From Amanita rubescens (lineage: Eukaryota; Basidiomycota; Agaricomycetes; Agaricales; Amanitaceae): DNA of 64,000 bases. The stretch lies in NCBI GenBank assembly GCA_015039365.1, contig WION01000062.1:124001-188000 (forward strand), given 5' to 3'. The stretch's first letter is position 1; every line of letters starts with the position of its first letter. The position numbers were made by a program, and so were the translations under genes. The notes below the pieces were generated by a model that was given only the letters and a program-made list of their open reading frames with translations, was not told the DNA's origin and ran no database searches. Shown one piece after another: positions 51,654 to 62,249 of the stretch.

Positions 51654-53696
51654 CTAAACGGCGCTTAGATGCAGCCAGCTCACCTTCAATGAGGAGATCC
51701 TAATCGAAACGTGAAGCATATTTTCAGGTATTTCACCGCACGAAGCGAGCAACGTCTCCTTCAGAATCACCCAAATCCTGCTTCTAAGTTCCTCTCGCAG
51801 CTCATCGCTCTCGCACGCGTTTGTGCTTATCACTTGGCGCAGGACAGAAGTCACATCAACTGGCAAGTTGTTGAGCAAACCTCGTGGGATACTCTGCAAA
51901 AGCGCCTCGATCAATCGTTCCCGAAGCGTTTGCGGCCTCATCAACAATGATTCAGGTAACCTGGACAAAAGCTCTTCGGGAAGCTTGTCAAGGACACGAG
52001 TTGATATTTCAGCCATGTGCTCTGGTGGAATGCGCGCGAGTTTCGATGTCGGAATTGACTTGAGTGAAGATTGCGGGGTTAATTTGATGATCACTGGTAA
52101 GAGAAGATCGAGGAGGGGGATGGGCAAAACACGCATCAGAAAACCAATAAAACTGGTATCCTTCAACGTCTTCTTGATCCTGCGAAGAAGAAGAGTCCGA
52201 AAACCGACTTGGGCGGAATTCTGATCATTATCGTCAGCTTCGGTTACCGGAGCCTTTGCAGAAAAGCTAGGTTCATCGGCGAATTCATCATCGCGCATGA
52301 TGATATACGCCTGTGCCAATTGCTCCAATCGAGCCTTGGGAAGCTGGTGTAAGAGCCGGAGCGCGCAATTTCTATCCGGGTTATTTGGCTGATCTAGCAT
52401 GCGTTGCATCCGTTCCAGCGAGACCTCGAGTAGCCTCGAAGGAACGCAACTGAGATCGTTCGGGAGAGTGACAATCGTTGAATCGTTCATTCGTGAAAAG
52501 CTGTCGACGGAAAGCCTCTCTAGGTATGACATGGAAACGGCTTGTAACAAGTTGCGGGGAAGTTTTGCGTATAGATCGTCAGGTAGTTTTTCCAGAGCTC
52601 CCACTGGAATGCGTTCTAGGAGCTCAGGCTGTAAGTTGATCTTGACAGGTCGTCTTTGGGTGCAGCACTCCAACACGACTTTACAACTTTTCTCCATCTT
52701 CTTATCTGGCAAGTCCAGGACGGATTTGATCACCCCGTTCAGGGCACCCTCCGCAGTCGTCCTGTAGCTCTTCGAGTATCGGGACTCTGACAAGTTTTGT
52801 TCGAGATTCTCATGCCAAAGCGTGACCTCCGTTGCGTCCAAAATCCATTCATTCACCGCTCGTCGCGCCTCATCGTCAACATCGATCTCCTGATCCATTA
52901 CGACTTTGCCATGAACAACCTTTTTGATAACACTCCTCAACCGATTCCAGTCCTTCTCTTTCGTTATACGCGTTTTGAGAAAGTCCAAAAGCAACTTCTC
53001 GAGTCGAGTTGCGATGGCTAACCTGATCGCCATACGCAGCTTATTCCAATCTTCGCCGAATATGTCACATGATATCGCAGATTCGGTGATGCAGTCCCAT
53101 CGCAAGCCCTTGTTTGCAGAACATCCTTGGAGCAAGCAATAACGGGCGGTGAGCGCAATAATGGTACGCGCGAGAAAGAAGCAATTGTAGTATTGCAGCG
53201 TGTATTTCGCCGTTTCGGGATCCATATGGACGGCTGCGCAGATCGCGATGACGGTATACATGTCGGGTTTGCTTTCGTTAAACTTGAGAACAACTTCCAC
53301 ATCCGTCTCGCGATGGATACCCTCGAGGTCATCGTCGTCGACAACATTTACGGTATCCTCCGCTTCTATACCCTCTGGAAGGAGTAGCTCTGGGTTGCGT
53401 CCTCCAAGGGGCCTCCGATCGATCCGATAGTTCCCTCCTTGATCCAGGAATACTAGAACAAACTCGTGCTTGAACCTTTCTCTCTCCTTTCGTAATTCGA
53501 TCCTGCGGATCGTCGTGTGGGTCTGTGCCTTGTACCAGTCGAATATCCCACCCTTATCCCAATCATCGCAAGTTATCCGGGCGCACGACATGGTACATCG
53601 CGGCGCGGAACGACTGATAGAAGGAAGCGAGGGCCTATGGCTGGAGGTTGGTTTTTCCCCATCGTTTGTTTTACGTCCGATTGGGAGAAAAGTCAT
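51654..53696 (-). CDS. Hypothetical protein with LP-x-x-L repeats
   Basis: Single exon; 680 residues from 53696, or 645 from an internal ATG at 53591 (M-S-C-A-R-I-T-C-D-D-W) where the conserved-looking part begins. The N-terminal domain includes F-D-W-Y-K-A-Q-T-H-T-T-I-R-R-I, H-E-F-V-L-V-F-L and R-I-D-R-R-P, then a motif A-K-Y-T-L-Q-Y-Y-N-C-F-F-L-A-R-T. The C-terminal half has irregular units of about 10-12 residues around L-P: L-E-K-L-P-D-D-L-Y-A-K-L-P-R-N-L-L, then L-D-K-L-P-E-E-L-L-S-R-L-P-E-S-L-L. These suggest an alpha-helical solenoid. A family of this N-terminal type is widespread in Agaricomycetes; no function is known to me. A relic of the same family lies at 62250-62640. Confidence 0.78.
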   Translation of the reverse strand: MTFLPIGRKTNDGEKPTSSHRPSLPSISRSAPRCTMSCARITCDDWDKGGIFDWYKAQTHTTIRRIELRKERERFKHEFVLVFLDQGGNYRIDRRPLGGRNPELLLPEGIEAEDTVNVVDDDDLEGIHRETDVEVVLKFNESKPDMYTVIAICAAVHMDPETAKYTLQYYNCFFLARTIIALTARYCLLQGCSANKGLRWDCITESAISCDIFGEDWNKLRMAIRLAIATRLEKLLLDFLKTRITKEKDWNRLRSVIKKVVHGKVVMDQEIDVDDEARRAVNEWILDATEVTLWHENLEQNLSESRYSKSYRTTAEGALNGVIKSVLDLPDKKMEKSCKVVLECCTQRRPVKINLQPELLERIPVGALEKLPDDLYAKLPRNLLQAVSMSYLERLSVDSFSRMNDSTIVTLPNDLSCVPSRLLEVSLERMQRMLDQPNNPDRNCALRLLHQLPKARLEQLAQAYIIMRDDEFADEPSFSAKAPVTEADDNDQNSAQVGFRTLLLRRIKKTLKDTSFIGFLMRVLPIPLLDLLLPVIIKLTPQSSLKSIPTSKLARIPPEHMAEISTRVLDKLPEELLSRLPESLLMRPQTLRERLIEALLQSIPRGLLNNLPVDVTSVLRQVISTNACESDELREELRSRIWVILKETLLASCGEIPENMLHVSIRISSLKVSWLHLSAV

Positions 53697-53916
53697 CTCT
53701 TATTCTTTGTTTTACACCTGTGGAATGAGGAGTGCTGAGAGAGAGACGCCACGAGTTGACTTACGAGAAGGGTATGAAGGTGAAGGGATGAAGGGATGAA
53801 TGAACATGTCACGTTGTTCTGTTTTCGTAGAAGATATCGATAAGCGCCCGGACATATCAACACCCGTGATGGTCAAGTGGATATAGAGCGGAGGTTTGTT
53901 ACATTGACAATCCACC

Positions 53917-55461
53917 TCAGTTTGTCAGCGTTACATCCCGCCCACCATGATCCCTCTCATACTGCAACGCCTGCAGCTTAAGTGGGTACATAGCCTCCCT
54001 CTCCTTCGTCTTCTCATCCGACCACACCGGTAACACACTATCAAGTTCCGGTCTCCTTTCTACAACATCTTTCCGCAATCCAGCCACATAATTCTGTTCG
54101 TCAAACGCAACAACGTGACACGAAATAAAACAAGTCGGATTGTCCGTCTTGGAAAGCCACTCCTCGACCGTTTTCACCGTCTCTTGTTCGAATTGAAGAC
54201 GGCCGGCGGCAGTTTCTGGGTAAAAATGTTGGTGATTTTCACTTGGATCGGACCAGGAGAGGGCTAGCCAGGTACTGGTGACATCGGCAACAGTGAAAGG
54301 GGTGAAGCACATAGGTAGACCGACCCACGCCAATGTTGGGTTGTGTGCGTATAAAATGTGTCTGTGAACGGAAGGCACTCTATAGGGTTTGATAGAAAGC
54401 GAAGCAAGAGGCTCAAGTTGTCCGCGGTTTGTACTGTCATCGTCTCGTTTTAAAACGTGGACAAAAGACGGATAGGGTCTGTAGCCTGTCCCAAAAATGA
54501 CCATGTCGATGTCCGAGATGACAGTTCCGTCATTTAGGGTTGCTTCGACTAGGCTTCGCCCATCGTTTGTTTCTTGTATGGTATATTTTGAAACTGGAGC
54601 GACCATTTTGATCCTGTCATCCGGGAGAGTACGGGCAACAGGAAATGCGGGACGTCGTATACTTTGATAAACGGGGGTTCTAGAGACAGGTGCGAGGTAT
54701 GCAGCGATGTCATTAGCTGACGCCGCGTTTGCTACTACAAGGACGCGCTGGGTGAGGGTCAGAGGGTGGTGTCATACGAGTCAAATCATCTTACCTTGTC
54801 TTCGTACCCTTTGGGTCCTCGCCAGTCTTTTGCGTGGGTCGCACAACCTTTGGCTTTGATCACGTCCAACCCATTGGTGTCTGGCCATACAGGATTATCG
54901 TACCATCCGACGGCAACGACGACTGCATCCCAGGTTTCAACACATTCCTTTCCATTGGCATCTCCGTCCCAGTTCTTCATGTAGACTTTCCATCGGCCGT
55001 CATTCTCCGTTTCCTCTTCTACCCTAACGACTTCCCGGCTCAATCGAATTTTCCCGCTTTTAATAAACGGGTCTGCAAACGAGCGGAGGTACTCGTAAGT
55101 CTCCGTCAAGGTTGGGAATGGCTGATGTGGGTATTTCTTCGTTCTCTCGGGAAACGGGAAACCAGAAAAGCTGAGAAATTGGGGGAGAACGTTTCCAACC
55201 AATCCTGGGTATGCAGGTGATGGCCATAGGGGTTTTCCCGGTTGACGAGGTACCTCATCCATGTACCTGGCATGTATGTTAGCACAAAGAGTGAATGATA
55301 ACCGACAAATGGACAAACCAGACGCCCCCAACATCGTTTCTTCGTTCGACGAGCTCGACGCGTTCAAAATTGCCCAATTCAAGCAAATTGCGGAGCGTAA
55401 CAAGGCCAGATGGACCACCACCAATTATTAGCACGGATTTCGGTGTTGGTAGTGATGACAT
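53917..55461 (-). CDS. Flavin-containing monooxygenase
   Basis: Three exons. Exon 1 starts M-S-S-L-P-T-P-K-S-V-L-I-I-G-G-G-P-S-G-L, the FAD-binding Rossmann motif, and an acidic strand end V-E-L-V-E-R-R. The intron joins G-G-V-W to Y-M-D-E-V-P-R. Exon 2 has P-H-Q-P-F-P and V-V-V-A-V-G-W-Y-D-N-P (substrate and FAD contacts). Exon 3 starts R-V-L-V-V-A-N-A-A-S-A-N-D-I, the second (NADPH) nucleotide site, where the usual first Gly is Ala. I-F-G-T-G-Y-R-P-Y-P follows (the F-A-T-G-Y counterpart). Expected reaction: NADPH- and O2-dependent oxygenation of a soft nucleophile or ketone; the substrate is not evident. Confidence 0.85.
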
Positions 55462-55750
55462 GAAGATAAGATGTCAAGCACTGGCGGGCGCTGATAAGCA
55501 CTGCCATCTTCATTTGGGCGTGGCTCGATGGCGGTTGCGCGCAGGACCGCTTGGTCAGCGTGTCTTGGGACACGGCACGTGATATCGGGTGACGTAATTG
55601 TAATTACAGTTGGCCATGGTCAGTCCCTGTCTCAGTCAGTTCTTGAATTGCCAATACCTACGCGAACGCCAGCATACCACCAATTTTCTAGAAACCTCGG
55701 GTTACCCTGGAGCCGTGTAATACTCCGCGTCGAGAGGCCACCTCTCCAAA
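55462..55750. promoter_or_regulatory. Divergent promoter region of the monooxygenase and FB9
   Basis: The 289 bases between two divergent start codons must hold both promoters. No specific element was identified. Confidence 0.5.
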
Positions 55751-57082
55751 ATGAGTTCCGAAATAACAATACCAACCGAAGTTTTATGCGAAATCTTTCA
55801 TCTGCTTTGCAATGGTCCTATCGCTCTCCATGATTTGAATAATGAATCACATTTTCACGAGTTCCCGTGGGCCGTTGGACAGGTTTGCAGCCGCTGGAGA
55901 GGGGCATTTCTGTCATACACGCCTTTGTGGACCTCTTTTGCCCTAAGGCCTGTCAGTAGCACTTCCAGCACCATTCACTTTGTTGAAATGAAGCGGCGTG
56001 CGATCATATACCTCGAACGATCTGGACAGCAGCCTCTCACCATCGCCGTGTCCATGCCGTTTTCAAGGGCCGAAAAAACTTTTCCGGAAATAGTCTGGGG
56101 AGTGCTATTATCGTACTTGAAGCGATGGAAAAAGGCCTCTTTGATGCTGGAGAATGGAGCTGCGCTAGACGAATTCGTCAGATGCGGAGACATGTCGATC
56201 CTCGAGTCCCTCAGGATATATACACCCGCCTCCATGGAGAACTTTAACGCATTTCGAGTCGCTCCACACCTAACTGAACTTGATCTAGTCCACCCTAAAT
56301 GCATGGCAACATGGCAGTTCCCTTGGGCACAATTGACGAAGCTTAAAATAACATTATCCCACAAAGGGTTCAACGGCAATGATCTGTGGGGAGTTCTATT
56401 CCAACTAGAAAATATTGAAGAGTTGCGCATCACCACAATCTTCCACAGCCTCCGTCCTCCACTTTCCATTAAACGCCTTCCTAACCTTCGGCTTCTTGAA
56501 ATCTACTTAAACTTTGCATTGATGTTCTCCTGGTTCACTGCACCTTTACTGGAACATCTCCATATAAACGGCGGTAGTTTTTCCCGCGATTATCAGCCTT
56601 ACGATAGAGAACTAACGTCTTTGATCCAACGTTCATCTTGTCACATTCGCCGATTAACATTTGACGGCTGTAAAACATGGGAGATGCGCAGGGTAACGAC
56701 AGCGTTGGCTAGTGGCATTGAAGAGCTCTCCATCATTTGCTCAAGGACCCTTGATATAATACAAGACATTACGCCGGAACTGGATGACCACTACATCTAC
56801 CTACCCAAACTGCAGGTACTGCAGGTGACGTGTGCTGCTCCTAACTGGAGTCATATGTCGAGCATAGTGACAGTATTAGATGAAGTACTGACAGGTCGGG
56901 CGCGGGGGAAGGGATTGTCCCCTGAGAACCAGGACATCGTGCCGCTCGAGAAGTTTACGGTCCGGTTGAATTCTGGAGAAGCTTTGTCTGACTGGGTCTT
57001 GGAAGTGATGCGCGGCTGGCCGTCCTTTGTTCAAGTTTATATCAACGGCTCGGTGCTCGAGCGATCGACTCCATCCCTTTGA
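55751..57082 (+). CDS. FB9: F-box-like / leucine-rich protein
   Basis: Single exon of 443 residues. M-S-S-E-I-T-I-P-T-E-V-L-C-E-I-F is followed by E-F-P-W-A-V-G-Q-V-C-S-R-W-R and T-P-L-W-T-S-F. Leucine-rich units follow: L-T-E-L-D-L, A-Q-L-T-K-L-K-I, F-S-W-F-T-A-P-L-L-E-H-L-H-I, L-T-S-L-I-Q-R-S-S-C-H-I-R-R-L and L-P-K-L-Q-V-L-Q-V-T-C. It is shorter than FB1-FB5 and separated from the main cluster, so it may be an older family member. Inferred SCF receptor. Confidence 0.85.
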   Translation: MSSEITIPTEVLCEIFHLLCNGPIALHDLNNESHFHEFPWAVGQVCSRWRGAFLSYTPLWTSFALRPVSSTSSTIHFVEMKRRAIIYLERSGQQPLTIAVSMPFSRAEKTFPEIVWGVLLSYLKRWKKASLMLENGAALDEFVRCGDMSILESLRIYTPASMENFNAFRVAPHLTELDLVHPKCMATWQFPWAQLTKLKITLSHKGFNGNDLWGVLFQLENIEELRITTIFHSLRPPLSIKRLPNLRLLEIYLNFALMFSWFTAPLLEHLHINGGSFSRDYQPYDRELTSLIQRSSCHIRRLTFDGCKTWEMRRVTTALASGIEELSIICSRTLDIIQDITPELDDHYIYLPKLQVLQVTCAAPNWSHMSSIVTVLDEVLTGRARGKGLSPENQDIVPLEKFTVRLNSGEALSDWVLEVMRGWPSFVQVYINGSVLERSTPSL

Positions 57083-57290
57083 CTGTCACGCTATCCTGAT
57101 GAGGGCTAGTACTTCTAGTTTAGACTTTTTTCATTCAAAAATCTCAGATGGTTTTTATTGTTGAGGTCTTGCGTTCTTCAAGTTTCACCTGCTGATATGA
57201 ATACATGAGTCCCTCTCATTGAGTTGCAGTCGATGCGCATTCTGGTTTGCGGGATAACATTTGTACCATACACAATCCACGTACACTTTT

Positions 57291-58535
57291 TCACAACGCA
57301 ACCTTCCACTTCCTAACAATCGCGTCATCACTCGCGCACCACACCTCTCCATCACGAACTCGTACGCTCCTAACCGCATCACAATTCACCCCCGCCAGTT
57401 CCGCTGCCACATTTACATTCACATTCCCTTCCCCCGAAAGACCGGCAACAAAAGGCAACCCATCGCTAGTGGCAACCCCCAATCCCGAGCCTGAGGCAGT
57501 GAAAGAGACATCTTCAATCCCAGCTTCGTTCCGACTAAAAGTAGCCAGTGGAACAGACAAGGACCGAAAATCGTACACGGAGACGACGCCCCTCGCTGAT
57601 CCCGTCGCAAACCAGTTCCGCGCGGGTGATATAGCTATAGCCGACAGCGCACCGTGCGTGGTGGTTGTCGAGCGGAATACACACGTTCCAGCACGCATAT
57701 CGAATAGTTCGAATTGACCCGACGATAGACCGCATAGAACATTGTTTCCTTCCACAGCCATAGACTGAATAGGGGATTGAGCCGACAACGTCGAGGTTGC
57801 CTCTCCAGAGGGGACGTCCCAAACTTTGACCGTCGAGTCTAGAGAAGAGGAGAGGATAGTCTTTCCCGGCGGGACGATCCCCGTGCCTGTTATCGCTCTC
57901 GTATGCGAGCGGAGAGTTCGTACGGGGTTGATTCGCGGAGGAGGGACACTCGCTTCGCCGGTGGGCGGCTCAGCGGGGAGTATGGATAATGAAAAGTCGA
58001 GCCCGGCAGAAAGGAGCACGCGCGAGGAAGGAAAGAAGCGGAGAGAAGATACGGCGCTGAGGTGCGGTTTTGCGCGTTGTCCGCGCGGGGTGACGAAATC
58101 TGGAATGTATTTCTTTGGAATAGGAGGAGAAGATGGGTAGATGTACACTGAGCCGTCGAGGTGGCCGACTGCGAATTGGGACGAGTCGGGGGAGACGTCG
58201 AATGCGGAAACGCGCTGTGGTTGGCGCGGGTTGGACGTGTCTGGGTCAGAGTACTGCTGCACGGGGTAGACTACGGATGTTGGTGGTATGTCGAGCGACT
58301 TGCAAGATACAGAGTAGGCTTGGTCGACTCGAGTGAGCTCGACGTCGCCGGACGAGACGAGGTTAAGCTTGTCGCGGTCGTGCTCGTCTAGGACGACGTT
58401 GATCTTGCCGTGAACGGATCGATTGTGTGCATAACACGACACCCAGACGTGCTCGAAGACGATCCTGGCTTCATCGACATCGTCGAGGACGGTGGTGAGA
58501 TCAGGCTGAGAATCGATGATGGGGAGGGATATCAT
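57291..58535 (-). CDS. WD40 repeat protein, possibly a proteasomal ATPase-associated factor (Rpn14/PAAF1 type)
   Basis: Single exon of 414 residues. WD40-like blades include V-S-A-F-D-V-S-P-D-S-S-Q-F-A-V-G, V-S-S-L-R-F-F-P-S-S-R-V-L-L-S-A, L-S-S-S-L-D-S-T-V-K-V-W-D-V and I-S-P-A-R-N-W-F-A-T-G-S; the last blade ends I-V-R-K-W-K-V. The length and the non-WD N-terminal region fit the Rpn14/PAAF1 group, which chaperones assembly of the 19S proteasome base, but this rests on general resemblance. It converges on FB9 (209 bases) and diverges from the isomerase gene (267 bases). Confidence 0.75.
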   Translation of the reverse strand: MISLPIIDSQPDLTTVLDDVDEARIVFEHVWVSCYAHNRSVHGKINVVLDEHDRDKLNLVSSGDVELTRVDQAYSVSCKSLDIPPTSVVYPVQQYSDPDTSNPRQPQRVSAFDVSPDSSQFAVGHLDGSVYIYPSSPPIPKKYIPDFVTPRGQRAKPHLSAVSSLRFFPSSRVLLSAGLDFSLSILPAEPPTGEASVPPPRINPVRTLRSHTRAITGTGIVPPGKTILSSSLDSTVKVWDVPSGEATSTLSAQSPIQSMAVEGNNVLCGLSSGQFELFDMRAGTCVFRSTTTTHGALSAIAISPARNWFATGSARGVVSVYDFRSLSVPLATFSRNEAGIEDVSFTASGSGLGVATSDGLPFVAGLSGEGNVNVNVAAELAGVNCDAVRSVRVRDGEVWCASDDAIVRKWKVAL

Positions 58536-58802
58536 CTCTCACGGTGATACAGAAGTCACCGATACCGTAACTTCCAGAGCTTCAAGACCTCGATGCGGCT
58601 CAAAGTCTGCAGAACCTCTTCCAACTCGTCTTGCACCTCAGCACGAGTGTTCAGGAGGAAGTTACCAGAAATTCTTATCCTTAGTCTCTTCGTAGGTTTC
58701 TAAAACATTTCCAAGACATGTTGCCTAAAATGGAAATTCCCAGGGTTTCAACCACCGGTGATCGGCATTAATGTAACCGGTTCTACCATCACTCTAGCCA
58801 CC
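58536..58802. promoter_or_regulatory. Divergent promoter region of the WD40 and isomerase genes
   Basis: 267 bases between divergent start codons. No specific element was identified. Confidence 0.5.
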
Positions 58803-59997
58803 ATGACAGTGGCACACCCGTTCACTACGAAATGGATTAAAGTCTCGGAACCACATTCACACGTCTATCATGTTGAGCTTTCTCGGTTTGTGCCTCGTCG
58901 AGACAGTTTCAAGATCTTTCACTCACACAGTTGATAGAACACCAATGAACGCGTTCTCTACCGAGTAAGCGGAGATCGGCTCGCTTGTCGCTCGGTTGTG
59001 ATCAACCCAACCCGACAGATTCTGGAAAGATTATGAGCAGGTCTTTCGAAAATTGAACGAATCAGACGCTCGAGCCGTCGTTTTGTCTTCCGCGTTACCC
59101 AATATATTCACCGCTGGAATTGACTGTACGTTGCCAACACTTTGTACCCGTTTATGCATACTGACACGTCCTGTAACTTCCACCAGTGAACGACGATTCG
59201 CTTGGAATGTTAGAATCGAAGCCTAACTCGCCAGATACCGCACGTTCCGCCCTTGCGCTGAGACAACACCTTCTCGACTTCCAGAGCGCAATCAGCACAC
59301 CTGACCGCTGCTCATTCCCAGTCATAGCCGCATGCCATGGTCACGTTATAGGACTTGGAATCGACATCATCGCCGCTTGCGATATCCGCTACGCGGCCGC
59401 CAAGACAACATTCTCCATCAAGGCAAGTGGATACCATTCCAACATGCTTTACACATGTGCTGACGTTATGTAGGAAGTGGCGATTGGCTTAGCACCTGAC
59501 ATTGGCACTCTCGCTTTCCTACCGAAGATCACCGGAAATCAGTCCCTACTTCGGGAACTGACATACACAGCGCGCAATTTCGATGTAGTTGAGGCTGAAA
59601 AACTTGGCCTTTTGTCTAAAGTCGTTCAAGGTGGACGTGAAGAAGTGATAGCCGCGGCGCTAGACCTCGCAAAGGAGATTAGTAGCAAGAGTCCAGTTGC
59701 GGTGTCCAGTTCGAAACATTTGATTTCACATGCTAGAGATAACACGTAAGTCTGTGTTCCTTAATCGTTGCGTGGTCTTTAAGGTCAATTTTTTGAAGTG
59801 TTTATGATAACTTGCGATATACCACTATGTGGAATGCGTCTCAGCTGATGACAGAGGTGGGTTGCTCATTGGAACGTGATTGAAGTTGCTGACCTGGAAA
59901 CAATCGTTCACTCTAGGATATATCTGAGAATCGTCGTGCGGTTAAATCAAAGAACTCTCCAAACTTCAAACCCTTGAAAGCGCCTGCTAAGTTATAA
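58803..59997 (+). CDS. Enoyl-CoA hydratase/isomerase family, dienoyl-CoA isomerase-like
   Basis: Seven or more exons, from M-T-V-A-H-P-F-T-T-K-W to P-L-K-A-P-A-K-L, about 275 residues, in frame throughout. Seen are R-T-P-M-N-A-F-S, F-T-A-G-I-D-L (crotonase oxyanion-hole loop), C-H-G-H-V-I-G-L-G-I-D-I-I-A-A-C-D-I-R-Y-A (second oxyanion-hole block) and E-V-A-I-G-L-A-P-D-I-G-T-L. The Asp of P-D-I-G-T fits the catalytic acid of delta3,5-delta2,4-dienoyl-CoA isomerases. They act in beta-oxidation of unsaturated fatty acids in peroxisomes or mitochondria. The C-terminal A-K-L resembles, imperfectly, a type 1 peroxisomal signal. The intron after F-S-I-K has a GC donor (59423). Confidence 0.85.
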
Positions 59998-60276
59998 CCG
60001 AGATACCGATACCCTTCGTTTTGGAATTTGGATCTGTGTAACATTCAAGTTAATCATCTATAAAATTCCGTTCCTACAGCGGGTGGTGTGACCACGGCAT
60101 AATCAACGACACAATTCTTCCTCTGAAATTGGCCTCAACAGTTGAGTCATCCGCCGAAAAGTTCATTATAACTACTATCCACGTAAAACGAGGGCGTGTG
60201 AACATGTTCATGTTTCAGCCTTTGACCAAGACAAAAATCACATGAGACCTATACATGAAACTCTACCTGCGCCTCG

Positions 60277-62074
60277 ATGGCCACTCGAAGCAGGACATAT
60301 TCGTGGCTCAAACTGCAGCAGAAATTTACAATCGCTGAAGAGAGGTGTCAGCTGCACCTTCATCGACCTCGGGCGAGCCCAACGGTCATCAACCAGGCGC
60401 GCCAACAATCTCTCCTGGCCGAACTTCCGTCAGAGTTGCTAGATCGGATCATCACCCACGTACGCTAGTTTCAACATGGCCCACCTTTTGCGTCGGTCTT
60501 GAATTGAGCTGCAGTTCATAGGGACCCCTTTTACGACTTTCTATCAGCTGAAATTGCTTCGTCTGGTATGCCGATCTTTCAGTCATGTCGTCGGACGCAG
60601 AGTCTTGTCTTGCGTCCGCTTGTTCGGCAGTCGAGGCAGTCGAGGCAGTCGAGATAACCCAGTGTCCGATATACATCGGCTTTATACAATGTTCTCTTCC
60701 AAAACAAATGGTCATCTATACATGACCAATACACTTGTGTTGGGTTGGAAATGGAGACCGTTCAAGTCCTCCCGAACAATGCGCATCTCAAACCAGCGGG
60801 TTTGCGGGAAGACTTGCGACTCTACCCTTGCTCCGTTGGTGTATCTTCTTGTGGTCCTCTTTGTTCCACGTTTCTTACCTTTGAGCGCATGCAATTTGGT
60901 TGCCCGACTTTATGCTAGATATCGCTTGTCGCGGGCTTCAGTACTTAATACTATGCCCAATGTTCGCCGTGTTATGTGAGTTTTCCAGTGTCGCGACTGC
61001 GGATATGAGCTGACGATTTCACAGATGGGAATCCCACAAAAACAGCGGTCTTGATCGGATAGCGTCTGGCACAGTCAAGCTTCTCCTAGAGTTTCTTCAG
61101 CTGTCTGAGCTGGTACTTTTGATGGACTATGACCAAGATCTAAGCCATATCTTCGAATGCTTCTCCAAGTTGCACAATTTACGCAAGCTTAGGATTGAAG
61201 TCCACCGGTTAACTGGAGGTTTTAATCTGCCTAATCTTAATCGAACCAACGATTTGGGAAAGGTCCTAGGAGCGAATCTTAATCTGACTCATTTCGAGCT
61301 ACTCCTGGACAATCGCTCTGGGGTGAGCTTCTCTACAATTTTCGGCCATGTACCAGCTAGCAGACCTTTGAAGCTGGAACACTTTGGTATTCACAATACT
61401 ATCTCATCGGACAAGGATCTCAGGGCAATTATCCCTCATATACGCTCGTTAACCTCCATCCACCTAGCCTGCTCCTACTCGTCCCACGATTCTGAGTTAA
61501 TTAGGTTACTGCATTCTGAGCGTATATTCCCACCAAATATCCAAATAATGTTTCAAATCGATCAACCAATGGATTTGATTCACTATCCGAACGACCACCC
61601 AGGAATCATTAGCCTTTCTATCCGCGATGATTGCTTCTCGAACCCATCGAGGAATCAGATTTTGCTGGAGAGTTTGGCTCGACATTCTAAAAGCCTGACA
61701 TATCTCAGCACTGACATCCTGACCTTCTCTCTCTGTAACTGCAATGTTCATTGGGAACTTTTGTCGCAATGCACAAAACTTCGGCAGCTGGTGCTTTCGT
61801 CTTCCCACTCGTACTGTGTAAGCAGCCAAGCCGTAAGTGAAAATATCCACAAGTATACACGGTGGAGCTGAGCACACACCTGTAGATCGAAAATTTGCCA
61901 ATGATTGCCCATTTATCAAGCTCACTGACACTGGTAATCACCGACTTGATAGCATTCGAATCCTGTATCTGGCATTGCCGTCAGTCACGGAATCCTCTGA
62001 TACATGATCTAGCAGGGCGTATTGTCTACGAGGCGCCCAAGGGACTTGGGTACGATGAGCGGTCTGGAGATTAA
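60277..62074 (+). CDS. FB10: spliced classical F-box / leucine-rich protein
   Basis: Four exons (60277-60459, 60515-60975, 61025-61832, 61886-62074) join in frame to 546 residues. Residues about 47-85 form a classical F-box, L-A-E-L-P-S-E-L-L-D-R-I-I-T-H continued across the first intron by L-L-R-L-V-C-R-S-F-S-H-V-V. The rest has leucine-rich stretches (L-L-L-E-F-L-Q-L-S-E-L-V-L, L-H-N-L-R-K-L-R-I-E-V, L-R-Q-L-V-L-S-S). The last exon ends R-I-V-Y-E-A-P-K-G-L-G-Y-D-E-R-S-G-D. It differs clearly from FB1-FB9 in having introns and another domain spacing. A 9-base repeat (GGCAGTCGA x3, 60626-60652) sits in exon 2. The first exon start is uncertain. Inferred SCF receptor. Confidence 0.68.
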
Positions 62075-62249
62075 CTGAATATATATATGGACTCTTTGTC
62101 TAAAGTGAGTGCTATATTGAATAAAATTCATAACAAAATTCAAATAATGCCAGTGAAATCAATCTAGTCTTGTCCTTTTAACGTTATTGCGACATGACAC
62201 CGTTGTGTTAGGTAGCTGTATGTCAAATTCTTGTTTGTACGAGTAAATC

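Noticed and set aside
60460..60514. Stop codon after the F-box helix of FB10 read as pseudogene evidence
   Set aside because: A 55-base GTACGC..GCAG intron removes it and joins the F-box in frame.
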